This document shows, piece by piece, positions 30,534 to 40,971 of a stretch of DNA of 64,000 nucleotides. The first letter of the stretch is position 1; the number at the start of each line of letters is the position of its first letter. The position numbers were made by a program, and so were the translations under genes. Origin of the DNA: Mesorhizobium alhagi CCNWXJ12-2 (lineage in GTDB: Bacteria > Pseudomonadota > Alphaproteobacteria > Rhizobiales > Rhizobiaceae); assembly GCF_000236565.1 (NCBI RefSeq), contig NZ_AHAM01000125.1, forward strand, positions 1 to 64,000, in the 5' to 3' direction. The notes under the pieces were generated by a model. It ran no database searches. It had not been told where the DNA came from and was given only the letters and a program-made list of their open reading frames with translations.

Positions 30534-31400
30534 ATGTATGATTTCCTGATCGCCCCCTTCGTCGAATTCGGCTTCATGCAGCGCGCGCTGATGGGTTCGC
30601 TGATGCTGTCGATAGGCGCCTGCCCGGTCGGCGTGTTCCTGATGCTGCGGCGCATGAGCCTGACGGGCGACGCCATGGCCCATGCCATCCTGCCGGGCGC
30701 AGCGGCCGGCTTCCTGCTCTACGGCCTGCAGATCGTGCCGATGACCATCGGCGGGCTGATCGCCGGCGCGATCGTTGCGCTGGGTGCCGGCGCGGTGTCG
30801 CGCTTCACCGTGCAGAAAGAAGACGCCTCGATGGCCGCCTTCTACCTCATCTCATTGGCGGCCGGCGTACTCATAGTGTCGCTGCGCGGCTCCAGCGTCG
30901 ACCTGATGCATGTGCTGTTCGGCACGGTGCTTGCGCTGAACAACGACGCGCTGACGCTGATCGCTATGATCACCGGCACCACGCTGCTGACGCTTGCGAT
31001 CTTCTGGCGGGCGCTGGTCGCCGAATGCCTCGACCCGCTGTTCCTGCGTTCGGTGAGCCGTCTCGGCACGCCCGTCCACTTCATCTTTCTCGGGCTGGTC
31101 GTCCTCAACCTCGTCGGCGGCTTCCAGGCGCTCGGCACGCTGCTCTCGGTCGGACTGATGATGCTGCCCGCCGCCGCCGCGCGCTTCTGGACGACCCGCG
31201 TCGAGCCGATGTGCGCGCTAGCGATCCTGATCGGCTTCGCATCCTGCGTCGCCGGCCTGCTCCTGTCCTATCACGCCGCGCTTCCTTCCGGACCGGCCAT
31301 CATCCTGTCGGCGGGCGTCATCTATATCTGCTCGATCGTTTTCGGCACGCGCGGGGTCTTCAATACCCGCACCCGCCATCACCGCCACCGCACCGCCTGA
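30534..31400 (+). CDS. aztB: zinc ABC transporter permease AztB
   Basis: A 288-residue ABC-3 family permease with about eight hydrophobic segments, starting MYDFLIAPFVEFGFMQRAL. The metal-permease signature SLTGDAMAHAILPG appears near residue 45. The C-terminal tail is basic and His-rich (TRHHRHRTA). The gene begins 8 bases after aztA and ends 14 bases before aztC, as in one operon. It carries zinc from AztC into the cytoplasm. Confidence 0.92.
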   Translation: MYDFLIAPFVEFGFMQRALMGSLMLSIGACPVGVFLMLRRMSLTGDAMAHAILPGAAAGFLLYGLQIVPMTIGGLIAGAIVALGAGAVSRFTVQKEDASMAAFYLISLAAGVLIVSLRGSSVDLMHVLFGTVLALNNDALTLIAMITGTTLLTLAIFWRALVAECLDPLFLRSVSRLGTPVHFIFLGLVVLNLVGGFQALGTLLSVGLMMLPAAAARFWTTRVEPMCALAILIGFASCVAGLLLSYHAALPSGPAIILSAGVIYICSIVFGTRGVFNTRTRHHRHRTA

Positions 31401-31414
31401 AGGAGACACCATCC

Positions 31415-32362
31415 ATGCTCAGCAAATTTCGACTTGCCCTGCTGGCGACCGTTATAACATTAAGCCCCCTCGCCTCGGCCTCCGCCGAACCGCTGAAAGT
31501 CATCGCCAGCTTCTCGATCATCGGCGATTTCGCGCAAAATGTCGGCGGCGAGCGCGTCGAGGTGACGACGCTGGTCGGCCCGGACGGCGACGCGCATGTC
31601 TACGAGCCCAGGCCGGCCGACGCGGTCGCCATGGCCGGCGCCGATGTGGTGCTGGTCAACGGCCTGCATTTCGAAGGCTTTCTCGAGCGTCTCGTCGAAA
31701 CCAGCGGCGCAAAAGCGCAGATCGTCGAACTGACCAAAGGCGTCGAGCCGCTGAAGATGCAGGAAGGGCACGAGGCGGAAGGCGAAGCGCATGATGCCGC
31801 CGCCGAGGAGGAAGAAGGCCACCACCATGGCGATACCGATCCGCACGCCTTCCAGTCCATCGCCAACGCAAAAATCTACGTGAAGAACATCGCCGACGCG
31901 TTCTGTGCCGCCGATGCCGAGGGCTGCGACGCCTACAAGGCCAATGCCGAAGCCTACACGCAAAAGCTTGCGGCGGCGGAGGACGAGGTGAAGGCGGCTG
32001 TCGCCTCCATCCCCGAAGACAAGCGCGTCATCATCACCTCGCATGACGCTTTCGGCTATTTCGAGCACGAATACGGCCTGACCTTCCTGGCTCCGGAAGG
32101 CGTCTCGACCGAAGCGGAAGCTTCGGCCGCCGATGTCGCTGCGCTGATCAGGCAGGTGCGCGAAGACAAGGCCTCGGCGATCTTCGTCGAGAGCATCACC
32201 AATGCGCGGCTGGCCGAACAGATCGCAACAGAAACCGGCCTGAAGATCGGCGGCACGCTCTATTCCGACGCGCTCTCGGCTGCCGACGGCCCGGCATCCA
32301 CCTATATCGACCTGATGCGCTACAACATCGCCACGATCAAAGGCGCGATCCTCGGCAGCTAG
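31415..32362 (+). CDS. aztC: periplasmic zinc-binding protein AztC
   Basis: A 315-residue cluster 9 solute-binding protein. A signal peptide of about 24 residues ends at ASA before EPLK. H61 (DAHVYEP) and H144 (DPHAF), a third His in ITSHDAF or FEHEY, and a C-terminal Asp in LYSDAL form the expected zinc site. A flexible loop at about residues 119-144 is rich in His and Glu, as in zinc-specific family members. AAGGAG precedes the ATG. A clear intrinsic terminator follows, so the aztABC transcript probably ends before aztD. Confidence 0.93.
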   Translation: MLSKFRLALLATVITLSPLASASAEPLKVIASFSIIGDFAQNVGGERVEVTTLVGPDGDAHVYEPRPADAVAMAGADVVLVNGLHFEGFLERLVETSGAKAQIVELTKGVEPLKMQEGHEAEGEAHDAAAEEEEGHHHGDTDPHAFQSIANAKIYVKNIADAFCAADAEGCDAYKANAEAYTQKLAAAEDEVKAAVASIPEDKRVIITSHDAFGYFEHEYGLTFLAPEGVSTEAEASAADVAALIRQVREDKASAIFVESITNARLAEQIATETGLKIGGTLYSDALSAADGPASTYIDLMRYNIATIKGAILGS

Positions 32363-32382
32363 CCGGAGCACCACGACCGACC

Positions 32383-32406
32383 AAGGCGGGTTCGTCCCGC
32401 CTTTTT
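32383..32406 (+). terminator. intrinsic terminator after aztC
   Basis: AAGGCGGG (32383-32390) and CCCGCCTT (32396-32403) form an eight-base stem with a five-base loop, directly followed by further T residues. It is 20 bases after the aztC stop and before the Zur-like box of aztD, separating the two transcription units. Confidence 0.8.
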
Positions 32407-32422
32407 CGGCCCTCAATGTGTT

Positions 32423-32434
32423 ATGTTATTACAT
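32423..32434. promoter_or_regulatory. Zur-like box upstream of aztD
   Basis: ATGTTATTACAT at 32423-32434 matches in inverted orientation the site before aztA at 29653-29664. It lies after the aztC terminator and 15 bases before the aztD ATG, so it probably overlaps an aztD promoter and would allow zinc-dependent repression separately from aztABC. Confidence 0.6.
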
Positions 32435-32449
32435 CAAGGAAGGGACACC

Positions 32450-33649
32450 ATGCCTCGTCGTCTGAAAGCACTCTCCTGCGCCGCGCTAGCGTTGGGCTTC
32501 ATAATCCCGCCCGCTATTGCGGAAGAAAAATCCGCATGGCGGCTGTTCGTGTCGGATCATGCCGCACCGGTCGTCCGCGCCATCGACGCCGAAACCGGCA
32601 CCGTGCTGGCGAACTTCGCGACCAAGGGGCCGGCGACGCTGCATCGCAGCGAAAGCGGCAGGACCGTATTTGCGGTCCAGGGCAAGTCGGACATGGTTTC
32701 GGTGATCTCGAGCGGCCTCTCCACGGGCGACCATGGCGATCACGGCGACCTGGAGATCGAAGCGCCGAGCCTGCTGGAGGCGACGTTTCCCGGCGCAAAG
32801 CCATCGCATTTCGTCGATCATCATGGCGACATAGCCCTGTTCTTCGATGGCGAGGGCGTCGTCCGCACCATATCGGAGAAGGACGTGCTCGCCGGCTCGA
32901 AAGCAGTGCGCGAGGTCAAGACCGCCGCGCCGCATCACGGCGTCGCGGTGGCGTTCGGCAATCATGTCCTGGTGAGCGAGCCCAACAGCGAAAAGCCGGA
33001 CGAATTGCCGGTCGGCATCCGGGTGATCGACAGTGCCGGCGCGCCGGTCGGAGATTTGCATTCGTGCCCGGACCTTCACGGCGAGGCGTCGTCCGGCAAC
33101 ATACTGGCGATCGCCTGCGCGGAAGGGTTGCTGCTGGTCAAAGCCGGCGGCGACGCGCCCTCGATCGAGATGCTGCCTTATGGCGAAGGGCTGCCCGAAG
33201 GCAAATCGACGACGCTGGTCGGCGGCAGGGGCCTGCAGTATTTTCTCGGCAATTACGGGCCGAGCGCCGTTGTGGTGATCGACCCGACGGCAAAAGACGC
33301 TTTCCGTCTGATCGAGCTGCCGACGCGCCGAGTGCATTTCGCGGTAGACCCGGTACGGCCGAAATTCGCCTATGTCTTCACTGAAGACGGCAAGCTGCAC
33401 CGCATCGATGTTCTGGCCGGCCAGATCGTCGGCACGCTGGCGCTGACCGAGCCCTACAGCATGGACGGCCACTGGAGCGACCCGCGGCCGCGTATAGCCG
33501 TCGCGGGAGATGCGATCATCGTCAGCGACCCGCTGAAGAGCGTGCTGCATGTCGTCGATGCTGGAAATTTTGCCGAAACCGGCAATATCCCCGTTGAAGG
33601 CAAGCCGTTCAACGTTGTGGCGATCGGCGGATCCGGCGAAACGCACTGA
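32450..33649 (+). CDS. aztD: periplasmic zinc metallochaperone AztD
   Basis: A 399-residue secreted protein. A signal peptide of about 24 residues ends at AIA before EEKSAW. The mature part is a repeated beta-propeller-like sequence (VRAIDAETGTVLANF, VVVIDPTAKDAF, IDVLAGQIVGTLAL). His-rich sites include HGDHG at residues 95-99 and HFVDHHGD at 120-127, consistent with zinc binding. AztD proteins hand zinc to AztC in the periplasm. Although adjacent to aztC, the gene lies behind a terminator and has its own Zur-like box and AAGGAAGGG ribosome site. Confidence 0.9.
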   Translation: MPRRLKALSCAALALGFIIPPAIAEEKSAWRLFVSDHAAPVVRAIDAETGTVLANFATKGPATLHRSESGRTVFAVQGKSDMVSVISSGLSTGDHGDHGDLEIEAPSLLEATFPGAKPSHFVDHHGDIALFFDGEGVVRTISEKDVLAGSKAVREVKTAAPHHGVAVAFGNHVLVSEPNSEKPDELPVGIRVIDSAGAPVGDLHSCPDLHGEASSGNILAIACAEGLLLVKAGGDAPSIEMLPYGEGLPEGKSTTLVGGRGLQYFLGNYGPSAVVVIDPTAKDAFRLIELPTRRVHFAVDPVRPKFAYVFTEDGKLHRIDVLAGQIVGTLALTEPYSMDGHWSDPRPRIAVAGDAIIVSDPLKSVLHVVDAGNFAETGNIPVEGKPFNVVAIGGSGETH

Positions 33650-33793
33650 CCGGCCTGCATAACGGCTCGACGCAGCCGAGCCGGTTGACCCGGCCCGGCT
33701 TCTTCATGATACACGCTCTGCGGAAGCCTGGACCGGATCGTCCCGGCCGCCCGGCTCCGCGCGACGCCAGCGCCGGCAAACAGGAGCGTGTCG

Positions 33794-35878
<2,085 letters not shown>

Positions 35879-35982
35879 GACGACAGCGCTGTTGCGGCGG
35901 GCAGTTCGAGGTGGCATGACGGTCGCGAGAGAGCGGCGCGGGCGCTATGCTTGCCGCAACGATGGGATCACGAGGCATCACC

Positions 35983-36324
35983 ATGGAATACAGACAGATT
36001 ACCGACAACTACGCCGTGTCCGGACAGATCGCGGCCGAAGACATCGCCACGATCAAGGCCAAGGGCTTCAAGAGCATCATCAGCAACCGGCCCGACGGCG
36101 AGCAGCCCGGCCAGCCCTTAACGGCCGAGATCAGGAAGGCCGCGGAAGACGCCGGCCTGTCGTTCCGCCACGTCCCGATCGTCAGCGGCATGCCGATGAC
36201 CGGCGACGACGTCGCCGCGATGGCCGAGGCGCTGGACGAACTCGAAGGCCCGGTCTTCGCCTATTGCCGCTCCGGCACGCGCTCGACCAACCTGTTCATG
36301 GCGGTGCAGCAGTCGAAAGGCTGA
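35983..36324 (+). CDS. TIGR01244/DUF442-type CX4R protein (predicted sulfurtransferase or phosphatase)
   Basis: A 113-residue single-domain protein related to the N-terminal domain of beta-lactamase-hydrolase-like (Blh) proteins. The P-loop-like motif CRSGTRS has C95 and R100 with four residues between, one fewer than in tyrosine phosphatases. Databases often call this family sulfur transferase or phosphatase; the biochemical role is uncertain. In alphaproteobacteria relatives are linked to sulfide or persulfide handling. The chosen ATG begins MEYRQITDNYAVSGQI, the family's usual start. It is convergent with the lrp gene, eight bases away. Confidence 0.75.
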   Translation: MEYRQITDNYAVSGQIAAEDIATIKAKGFKSIISNRPDGEQPGQPLTAEIRKAAEDAGLSFRHVPIVSGMPMTGDDVAAMAEALDELEGPVFAYCRSGTRSTNLFMAVQQSKG

Positions 36325-36332
36325 GGCTGCCG

Positions 36333-36803
36333 TTATAAGGGCAGCGCCGAGGTCTCCTTCAGCGTCTCCAGCACGATCGCGGTCTTCACATGCTGCACGG
36401 ATTCGTGCGGCAGGAGCACGCCGTTGACGAAATCCGACAGCGATTTCAGGTCCGGCGTGACGACCTTGAGGATGTAATCCATTTCGCCGGTCAGTGCATG
36501 CGCCTCCTGGACTTCGGGCAGGCGCGACAGGAGTTCGGCGAAGTTGCGGGCATTGTCGCGATTGTGGGTCGCCAGCGTCACCGAGATCACATTGACCAGC
36601 GAGAATCCGAGCCGGTCGCGGTCGAGCACCGCCCGGTAGCCGCGGATAAAACCCTCCTCCTCAAGCCGCTGCCTCCGCCGAGAGCATTGCGACGGCGACA
36701 GGTTCACGCGCTCGGAAAGGTCATTGTTGGTCAGCCTGCCATCGGCCTGCAGCAGAGACAGTATCTTGCGGTCAAATTGATCGATGCGCTCGTCATCGGC
36801 CAT
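36333..36803 (-). CDS. Lrp/AsnC family transcriptional regulator
   Basis: A 156-residue Lrp/AsnC protein. The N-terminal HTH includes NNDLSERVNLSPSQCSRRRQRLEEEGFI and the C-terminal RAM domain carries the TGEMDYILKVV core. The ATG used has GGAG six bases before it; an ATG four codons upstream is an alternative. It is divergent from hppD, so control of tyrosine or phenylalanine breakdown in response to an amino acid is a reasonable inference. The intervening region has a long perfect inverted repeat. Confidence 0.9.
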   Translation of the reverse strand: MADDERIDQFDRKILSLLQADGRLTNNDLSERVNLSPSQCSRRRQRLEEEGFIRGYRAVLDRDRLGFSLVNVISVTLATHNRDNARNFAELLSRLPEVQEAHALTGEMDYILKVVTPDLKSLSDFVNGVLLPHESVQHVKTAIVLETLKETSALPL

Positions 36804-36909
36804 TTTCGGCTCCATCGTGCACGCTTTACGCATCATTGCAGCATCCGAAGCGTTTGAATGCAAGCACCGTGCGGGCGGTTTGGGCTATTCTGGGCAGAGT
36901 TTGAACGTG

Positions 36910-37057
36910 CGTCCTTCGAGGCTCGCTTCGCTCGCACCTCAGGATGAGGACGGCTTATGCCACCTTCTTCCGGAACGATCGCGCGAGCCTCTGGGTTCGT
37001 GAGATTTCGCAACGCTCCTCATCCTGAGGTGCGAGCGAAGCGAGCCTCGAAGGACGC
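36910..37057. repeat. 42-bp perfect inverted repeat in the lrp-hppD intergenic region
   Basis: Arms 36910-36951 and 37016-37057 are exact reverse complements over 42 bases with a 64-base spacer. Each arm contains CTCAGGATGAGG (or its complement) and GCTCGCTTCGCTCGC. The CTCAGGATGAGG end also occurs at 27922-27933, which indicates a dispersed repeat. The right arm ends 16 bases before the hppD ATG, just ahead of its AAAGGAGG site, so a transcript starting further upstream would carry a very strong stem. Confidence 0.85.
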
Positions 37058-37073
37058 GCCAAAGGAGGAAGCC

Positions 37074-38186
37074 ATGGGTCCCTTTCCGCACGACGCCCCG
37101 CCCGCCAAGATCAGCAAGGCCAATCCCGCAGGCACCGACGGGTTCGAGTTCGTCGAATTCGCCCACCCGGAGCCGGAAAAGCTCTCCGACCTCTTTACGC
37201 GCATGGGCTACGCGCCGGTTGCAAAACACCGGACCAAGAACATCACCATCTGGCGCCAGGGCGACATCAACTACGTGCTGAACGCCGAGCCCGGCTCATA
37301 CGGAATGAAGTTCGTGGAAAAGCACGGGCCCTGCGCCCCGGCAATGGCGTGGCGCGTCGTCGACGCGAAGCATGCGTTCGACCACGCGGTCTCCAAGGGC
37401 GCCGAGCCCTATATGGGCGATGACAAGACGCTCGACGTGCCGGCGATCGTCGGCATCGGCGGCTCACTGCTCTATTTCGTCGACAAATACCGCGACAAGG
37501 GCTCGGCCTATGATGCGGAGTTCGAATGGCTGGGAGAGCGCGACCCGAAGCCGGAAGGCGTCGGCTTCTATTATCTCGACCACCTGACCCACAATGTCTA
37601 TCGCGGTCAGATGGACAAATGGTGGGCGTTCTATCGCGAACTGTTCGGCTTCAAGCAGATCCACTACTTCGACATCGACGGCCGCATCACCGGGCTGGTC
37701 AGCCGCGCGATCACCTCGCCCTGCGGCAAGATCCGCATCCCGCTCAACGAGTCCAAAGACGACACCAGCCAGATCGCGGAGTACCTGCGCAAATACAAGG
37801 GCGAAGGCATCCAGCATATCGCGGTTGGCACCGACGGCATCTACGACGCCACCGACAAGCTCGCCGCCAACGGACTGAAATTCATGCCCGGCCCGCCCGA
37901 CACTTATTACGAAAAGTCGCATGAGCGCGTGCACGGCCATGACGAGCCGATCGAGCGGATGAAGAAACACGGCATACTGATCGACGGCGAAGGCGTGGTC
38001 GACGGCGGCACGACGAAGATCCTGCTGCAGATATTCTCGAAAACCGTGATCGGGCCGATCTTCTTCGAATTCATCCAGCGCAAGGGCGACGAAGGCTTTG
38101 GCGAAGGCAACTTCCGCGCGCTGTTCGAGTCGATCGAGGAAGACCAGATCCGCCGCGGGGTACTGAAATCGGACGCTGCCGCCTAG
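37074..38186 (+). CDS. hppD: 4-hydroxyphenylpyruvate dioxygenase
   Basis: A 370-residue two-domain VOC-fold dioxygenase of normal length. The iron ligands are H170 (LDHLTHNV), H248 (IQHIAVGT) and E332 (FFEFIQRKG). It converts 4-hydroxyphenylpyruvate to homogentisate in tyrosine degradation. The ATG is preceded by AAAGGAGG; upstream in-frame codons run through the inverted repeat and are not used. The homogentisate dioxygenase and fumarylacetoacetase genes are not adjacent. Divergent lrp suggests amino-acid-responsive control. Confidence 0.96.
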   Translation: MGPFPHDAPPAKISKANPAGTDGFEFVEFAHPEPEKLSDLFTRMGYAPVAKHRTKNITIWRQGDINYVLNAEPGSYGMKFVEKHGPCAPAMAWRVVDAKHAFDHAVSKGAEPYMGDDKTLDVPAIVGIGGSLLYFVDKYRDKGSAYDAEFEWLGERDPKPEGVGFYYLDHLTHNVYRGQMDKWWAFYRELFGFKQIHYFDIDGRITGLVSRAITSPCGKIRIPLNESKDDTSQIAEYLRKYKGEGIQHIAVGTDGIYDATDKLAANGLKFMPGPPDTYYEKSHERVHGHDEPIERMKKHGILIDGEGVVDGGTTKILLQIFSKTVIGPIFFEFIQRKGDEGFGEGNFRALFESIEEDQIRRGVLKSDAAA

Positions 38187-38323
38187 CGGCAGCGAGCCCG
38201 ATCGCTCGCCCGGCAGGAGCCAGGGATTTGTGAAAAACCAAGTCCAGCACATCGGCGCGCTTGCGGGAGCGCCGATGTGCCGGCCGGCACCGGTGACAGG
38301 ACGTTCCCGGAAGCCGAACAGTG
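38187..38323. other. intergenic region behind hppD with a stem-loop
   Basis: GCACATCGGCGC at 38247-38258 and GCGCCGATGTGC at 38269-38280 form a perfect 12-base stem with a 10-base loop, about 60 bases after the hppD stop. No T-run follows, so it may be a weak terminator or an mRNA end-protecting structure. Nothing else recognisable is present. Confidence 0.45.
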
Positions 38324-38416
38324 TCAGCCCGCGACAAGGCCGACAACCACGACGAGCCCGCACAGGCCGAGCAGCGGGCCTAGTATCCAGCGCGCTTCGT
38401 GGACGCTTTTATCCAT
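38324..38416 (-). CDS. 30-residue single-helix membrane peptide
   Basis: A short frame begins MDKSVHEARWILGPLLGLCG and continues as a Val/Gly/Leu-rich stretch to a TGA. It has a charged, polar N-terminus of nine residues and then about 20 hydrophobic residues, enough for one membrane helix. AGGAGG lies five bases before the ATG, an ideal ribosome site, which is the main reason to believe it. The gene lies alone between hppD and the PhnA-like gene. The function is unknown; small proteins of this form often modulate membrane complexes. Confidence 0.6.
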   Translation of the reverse strand: MDKSVHEARWILGPLLGLCGLVVVVGLVAG

Positions 38417-38567
38417 GGCAACCTCCTGGTCCAGTTAGCCCTGCAACGCGAGCTATGGAGGCTGGTTCCAGTTTTTGTCGACCGTTGAATTGGCTGTCGC
38501 AAATGGGCCGAATTAGGGGGCCGCATGGATTGGGCTGCCGGCGCAATCCAGCGCGCCGGCTGCAGCG

Positions 38568-38783
38568 TCATGCCTTCTTCAGAAATTCGGTGCGGAGCAC
38601 CAATCCTTTGACTTTTTCGGCATTGCACTCGATCTCGCCCTCCTTGTCGGTCAGGCGAATGTTCTTGATCAGCGTGCCGCGCTTCAGCACGACAGACGTG
38701 CCTTTGACCTTGAGGTCCTTGATCAGCGTCACGGAATCGCCATCGGCGAGCTTCGTGCCGTTGCTGTCCTTCACATCCGTCAT
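38568..38783 (-). CDS. short PhnA/YjdM-domain protein
   Basis: A 71-residue protein consisting of the C-terminal domain of the PhnA/YjdM family, with the conserved DSNGTKLADGDSVTLIKDLKVKG stretch and the KRGTLIKNIRL segment. The N-terminal zinc ribbon found in longer relatives is absent. The family name (alkylphosphonate utilisation) is historical; no phosphonate function has been shown, and no phn genes are nearby. The shorter ATG is chosen because the longer frame upstream has no family similarity. Confidence 0.8.
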   Translation of the reverse strand: MTDVKDSNGTKLADGDSVTLIKDLKVKGTSVVLKRGTLIKNIRLTDKEGEIECNAEKVKGLVLRTEFLKKA

Positions 38784-38957
38784 GTCAGTCCCCTTCGTCG
38801 GATCGATCGACGCACTGATAGGGACGGTTCGGTCGCGTGTCGCGGCAAATCGGCGACCGCCTACCGAAGGAACCGCTGCCGGATGCGGATTCGGCGCCGG
38901 TTCGGCAGGAACAACTTCACCCTTGCCCCGTTGAGCGGTCAAAAGGAGGGTGAGCGC

Positions 38958-39203
38958 ATGACGCGGATTACCTATGAGATCGTGGAACATGATGGCGGCT
39001 GGGCCTACAAGCTCGGCGATGTGTATTCGGAGACCTTCGCCAGCCGCTCGCAAGCCTATGAGGCGGCCAAGGCTGCCGCCACCGAACAGCAGCTCGCCGG
39101 CAGGACGGAAGGCATTATCTACCAGGACGAGAAAGGCGAGTGGCACGAGGAGGTTGTCGACGGGCGGGACCGCCCCGAGACCGACGTTTCGACCGGAGGC
39201 TGA
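38958..39203 (+). CDS. DUF2188-like small protein
   Basis: An 81-residue soluble protein with the pattern of DUF2188: ITYEIVEHDGGWAYKLGDVYSETFASRSQAYEAAKAAA, then an acidic tail. The ATG is preceded by AAAGGAGGG. The family is widespread in rhizobia, often near stress genes, and has no known function. It ends one base before the downstream DUF982 gene's ATG, with which it is likely co-transcribed. Confidence 0.75.
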   Translation: MTRITYEIVEHDGGWAYKLGDVYSETFASRSQAYEAAKAAATEQQLAGRTEGIIYQDEKGEWHEEVVDGRDRPETDVSTGG

Positions 39204-39204
39204 C

Positions 39205-39471
39205 ATGGAAAACGGGCCCGACAAGGGTTTCCAGCAACCAGTCGTGATCTCGCTCGATCAAGGCGGCGAGCCGATCGCCGTCCGCAACACCCGCCAGGCG
39301 ACCGATCTGCTTTTGACCCAGTGGCCAGCCCGTCGCGGTCCAAGGCATCGAGACGCCGTCGACGCCTGCCTCAAAGTGCTGGACGGGCACCGTTCCACTG
39401 TAGATGCGCGCAACGCCTTCATCGAAGCGGCGGAAGAAGCCGGCATTTTGGTCGGCGAATCCGCTCACTAG
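39205..39471 (+). CDS. DUF982-like small protein
   Basis: An 88-residue protein. The region VRNTRQATDLLLTQWPARRG followed by AVDACLKVLDG and ARNAFIEAAEEAGI matches the DUF982 pattern, an alphaproteobacterial family of unknown function that often occurs in multiple copies in Mesorhizobium and Sinorhizobium. The ATG lies one base after the preceding stop, with GGAGG seven bases before it. No catalytic motif is visible. Confidence 0.78.
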   Translation: MENGPDKGFQQPVVISLDQGGEPIAVRNTRQATDLLLTQWPARRGPRHRDAVDACLKVLDGHRSTVDARNAFIEAAEEAGILVGESAH

Positions 39472-39496
39472 AGCATTTTCGTCTCTGACAGAGTCG

Positions 39497-39602
39497 CCCC
39501 TCATCCGCCCGCCGGCACCTTCCCCCCGTAAGAACGGCAGGGCTATCTCAGATGGATGGATGAGGGGCTGGCGACCCCCTCCCTCTTGAGGGGAGGGGGT
39601 CG
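39497..39602. repeat. palindromic repeat cluster behind DUF982 gene
   Basis: CCCCTCATCCGCCCGCCGG at 39497-39515 repeats, with one change, the unit at 27880. CGACCCCCTCCC (39572-39583) pairs perfectly with GGGAGGGGGTCG (39591-39602) across a seven-base loop; its core matches the repeat in the hut cluster at 24298-24393. It separates convergent genes (DUF982 and merR) and may act in transcript ends. Confidence 0.6.
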
Positions 39603-39734
39603 TCAGCGCCTCATTCCAAATACCAGAAACGCTCTAGCACTGGTCAGCCAAGCGCATGAGAGGCGATGCGATCAGAGCCGAAAAACTCTAGACCCCCGTT
39701 CGGTTCGGCCTGTGCTACCTGCCCAGGCCGGACA

Positions 39735-40277
39735 TCACCGGACTTGGTCTAGCAGCCGCTTGCATTCGAGCAGGTCGAACAGCGCTTCCTGCAGCAGCGC
39801 GCGATTGTCGCGCGAAAGCTTGCCGCTGTCGGGCTGCACCGGTCCATCCTCCTCGGCCTTGCCGAGGCCGAAAAAGCGGCGGTTCGGCTTGGCCTTCGGT
39901 TCGCCGACCAGCATTTCGTCGTCCGCTCCGCGCGGCTGCGCGGCCGGCGTCGGCGGCGCGGCTTCGGCCTGCTTGCGCTGCGCGATCGCTTCCACGGCGT
40001 CGCGGTCGCCGCTTCCAACCGCGACGATGAACTGGTTGCCGTTCTCGCGCAGCAATTTCTGCACGCCCTTGATGGTGTAGCCCTGGTCGTAAAGCATATG
40101 GCGGATGCCCTTGATCAGGTCGACATCCTGCGGCCGGTAATAGCGCCGGCCGCCGCCGCGCTTCATCGGCTTGATCTGGGTGAACCGCGTTTCCCAGAAG
40201 CGCAGCACGTGCTGCGGCAGATCGAGGTCCTCGGCGACCTCGCTGATGGTCCGGAATGCGTCGGGGCTCTTGTCCAT
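39735..40277 (-). CDS. MerR family transcriptional regulator
   Basis: A 180-residue MerR-type protein. The N-terminal HTH ([23 protein letters not shown], wing [15 protein letters not shown]) spans about residues 9-75. The middle is proline/alanine rich, and a C-terminal helix follows. No cysteine or other metal-sensing residues appear, so it is not a metal sensor. This regulator next to ihfA is a conserved pair in Rhizobiales; its targets are unknown. The ATG choice gives [15 protein letters not shown]. Confidence 0.88.
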   Translation of the reverse strand: MDKSPDAFRTISEVAEDLDLPQHVLRFWETRFTQIKPMKRGGGRRYYRPQDVDLIKGIRHMLYDQGYTIKGVQKLLRENGNQFIVAVGSGDRDAVEAIAQRKQAEAAPPTPAAQPRGADDEMLVGEPKAKPNRRFFGLGKAEEDGPVQPDSGKLSRDNRALLQEALFDLLECKRLLDQVR

Positions 40278-40457
40278 GCGCGAATTCCTCCATGACCGAT
40301 CCCGGCCGAGGCGGCCGGATGGGATCAAGCTCGCTGAACCGGAGCGTTGCGTCAGCAGCGAGCCACTGCACCGATTCGTGCCTCATTTCAGCGGTTTGCC
40401 GGCTGGAATTCAAGCCTGGCGCGAGCCTGGCGCGCGAAATAATCGATCGAAGCCGGT

Positions 40458-40802
40458 CTACTCGCCAACCGATGCGGTCTGCTTGGCGTCCTTGCCCTTG
40501 CTGCTCTGGTGGGCGCGCAGGATACGGTTCTTCAGCACGTTCGAGGCCTTGAAGGTCATGACGCGGCGCGGCAGGATCGGCACTTCTTCGCCGGTCTTGG
40601 GATTGCGGCCGACGCGCTCGTTCTTGCCTCGTACGTGGAAGGTGGCGAAGGAAGAGAGCTTGACGGTTTCACCCCGGACAATGGCCTCGCATATCTCGTC
40701 GAGCACAGATTCCACGAGTTCGGCAGACTCCGTGCGGGAGAGGCCGACCTTGCGATAGACGGCTTCGGCGAGATCGGCGCGCGTCAGTGTCTTTCCCCCC
40801 AT
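40458..40802 (-). CDS. ihfA: integration host factor subunit alpha
   Basis: A 114-residue HU/IHF-family DNA-binding protein. The conserved beta-arm region [23 protein letters not shown] and the [20 protein letters not shown] start mark the IHF alpha subunit. It bends DNA as a heterodimer with IhfB. The ATG chosen removes a 47-residue hydrophobic extension of the frame that is not family-like. It lies downstream of fabH with about 170 bases between and before the merR gene, in the typical alphaproteobacterial order. Confidence 0.94.
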   Translation of the reverse strand: MGGKTLTRADLAEAVYRKVGLSRTESAELVESVLDEICEAIVRGETVKLSSFATFHVRGKNERVGRNPKTGEEVPILPRRVMTFKASNVLKNRILRAHQSSKGKDAKQTASVGE

Positions 40803-40971
40803 GCGACCGTCCAACCATCCTCGAAAAACAAAAAAGCCTACAAACGCCAAGACGTTAGAAAATTGGTCCGACAAGGTCAAGGACAGAACCGGCGCGTTCG
40901 CCGCAATGATGTTGAATTGACTTGATGATCCGCGCTGCGGCAAGGCTGCTCCGGCTAATGAGAGCAGCCGA

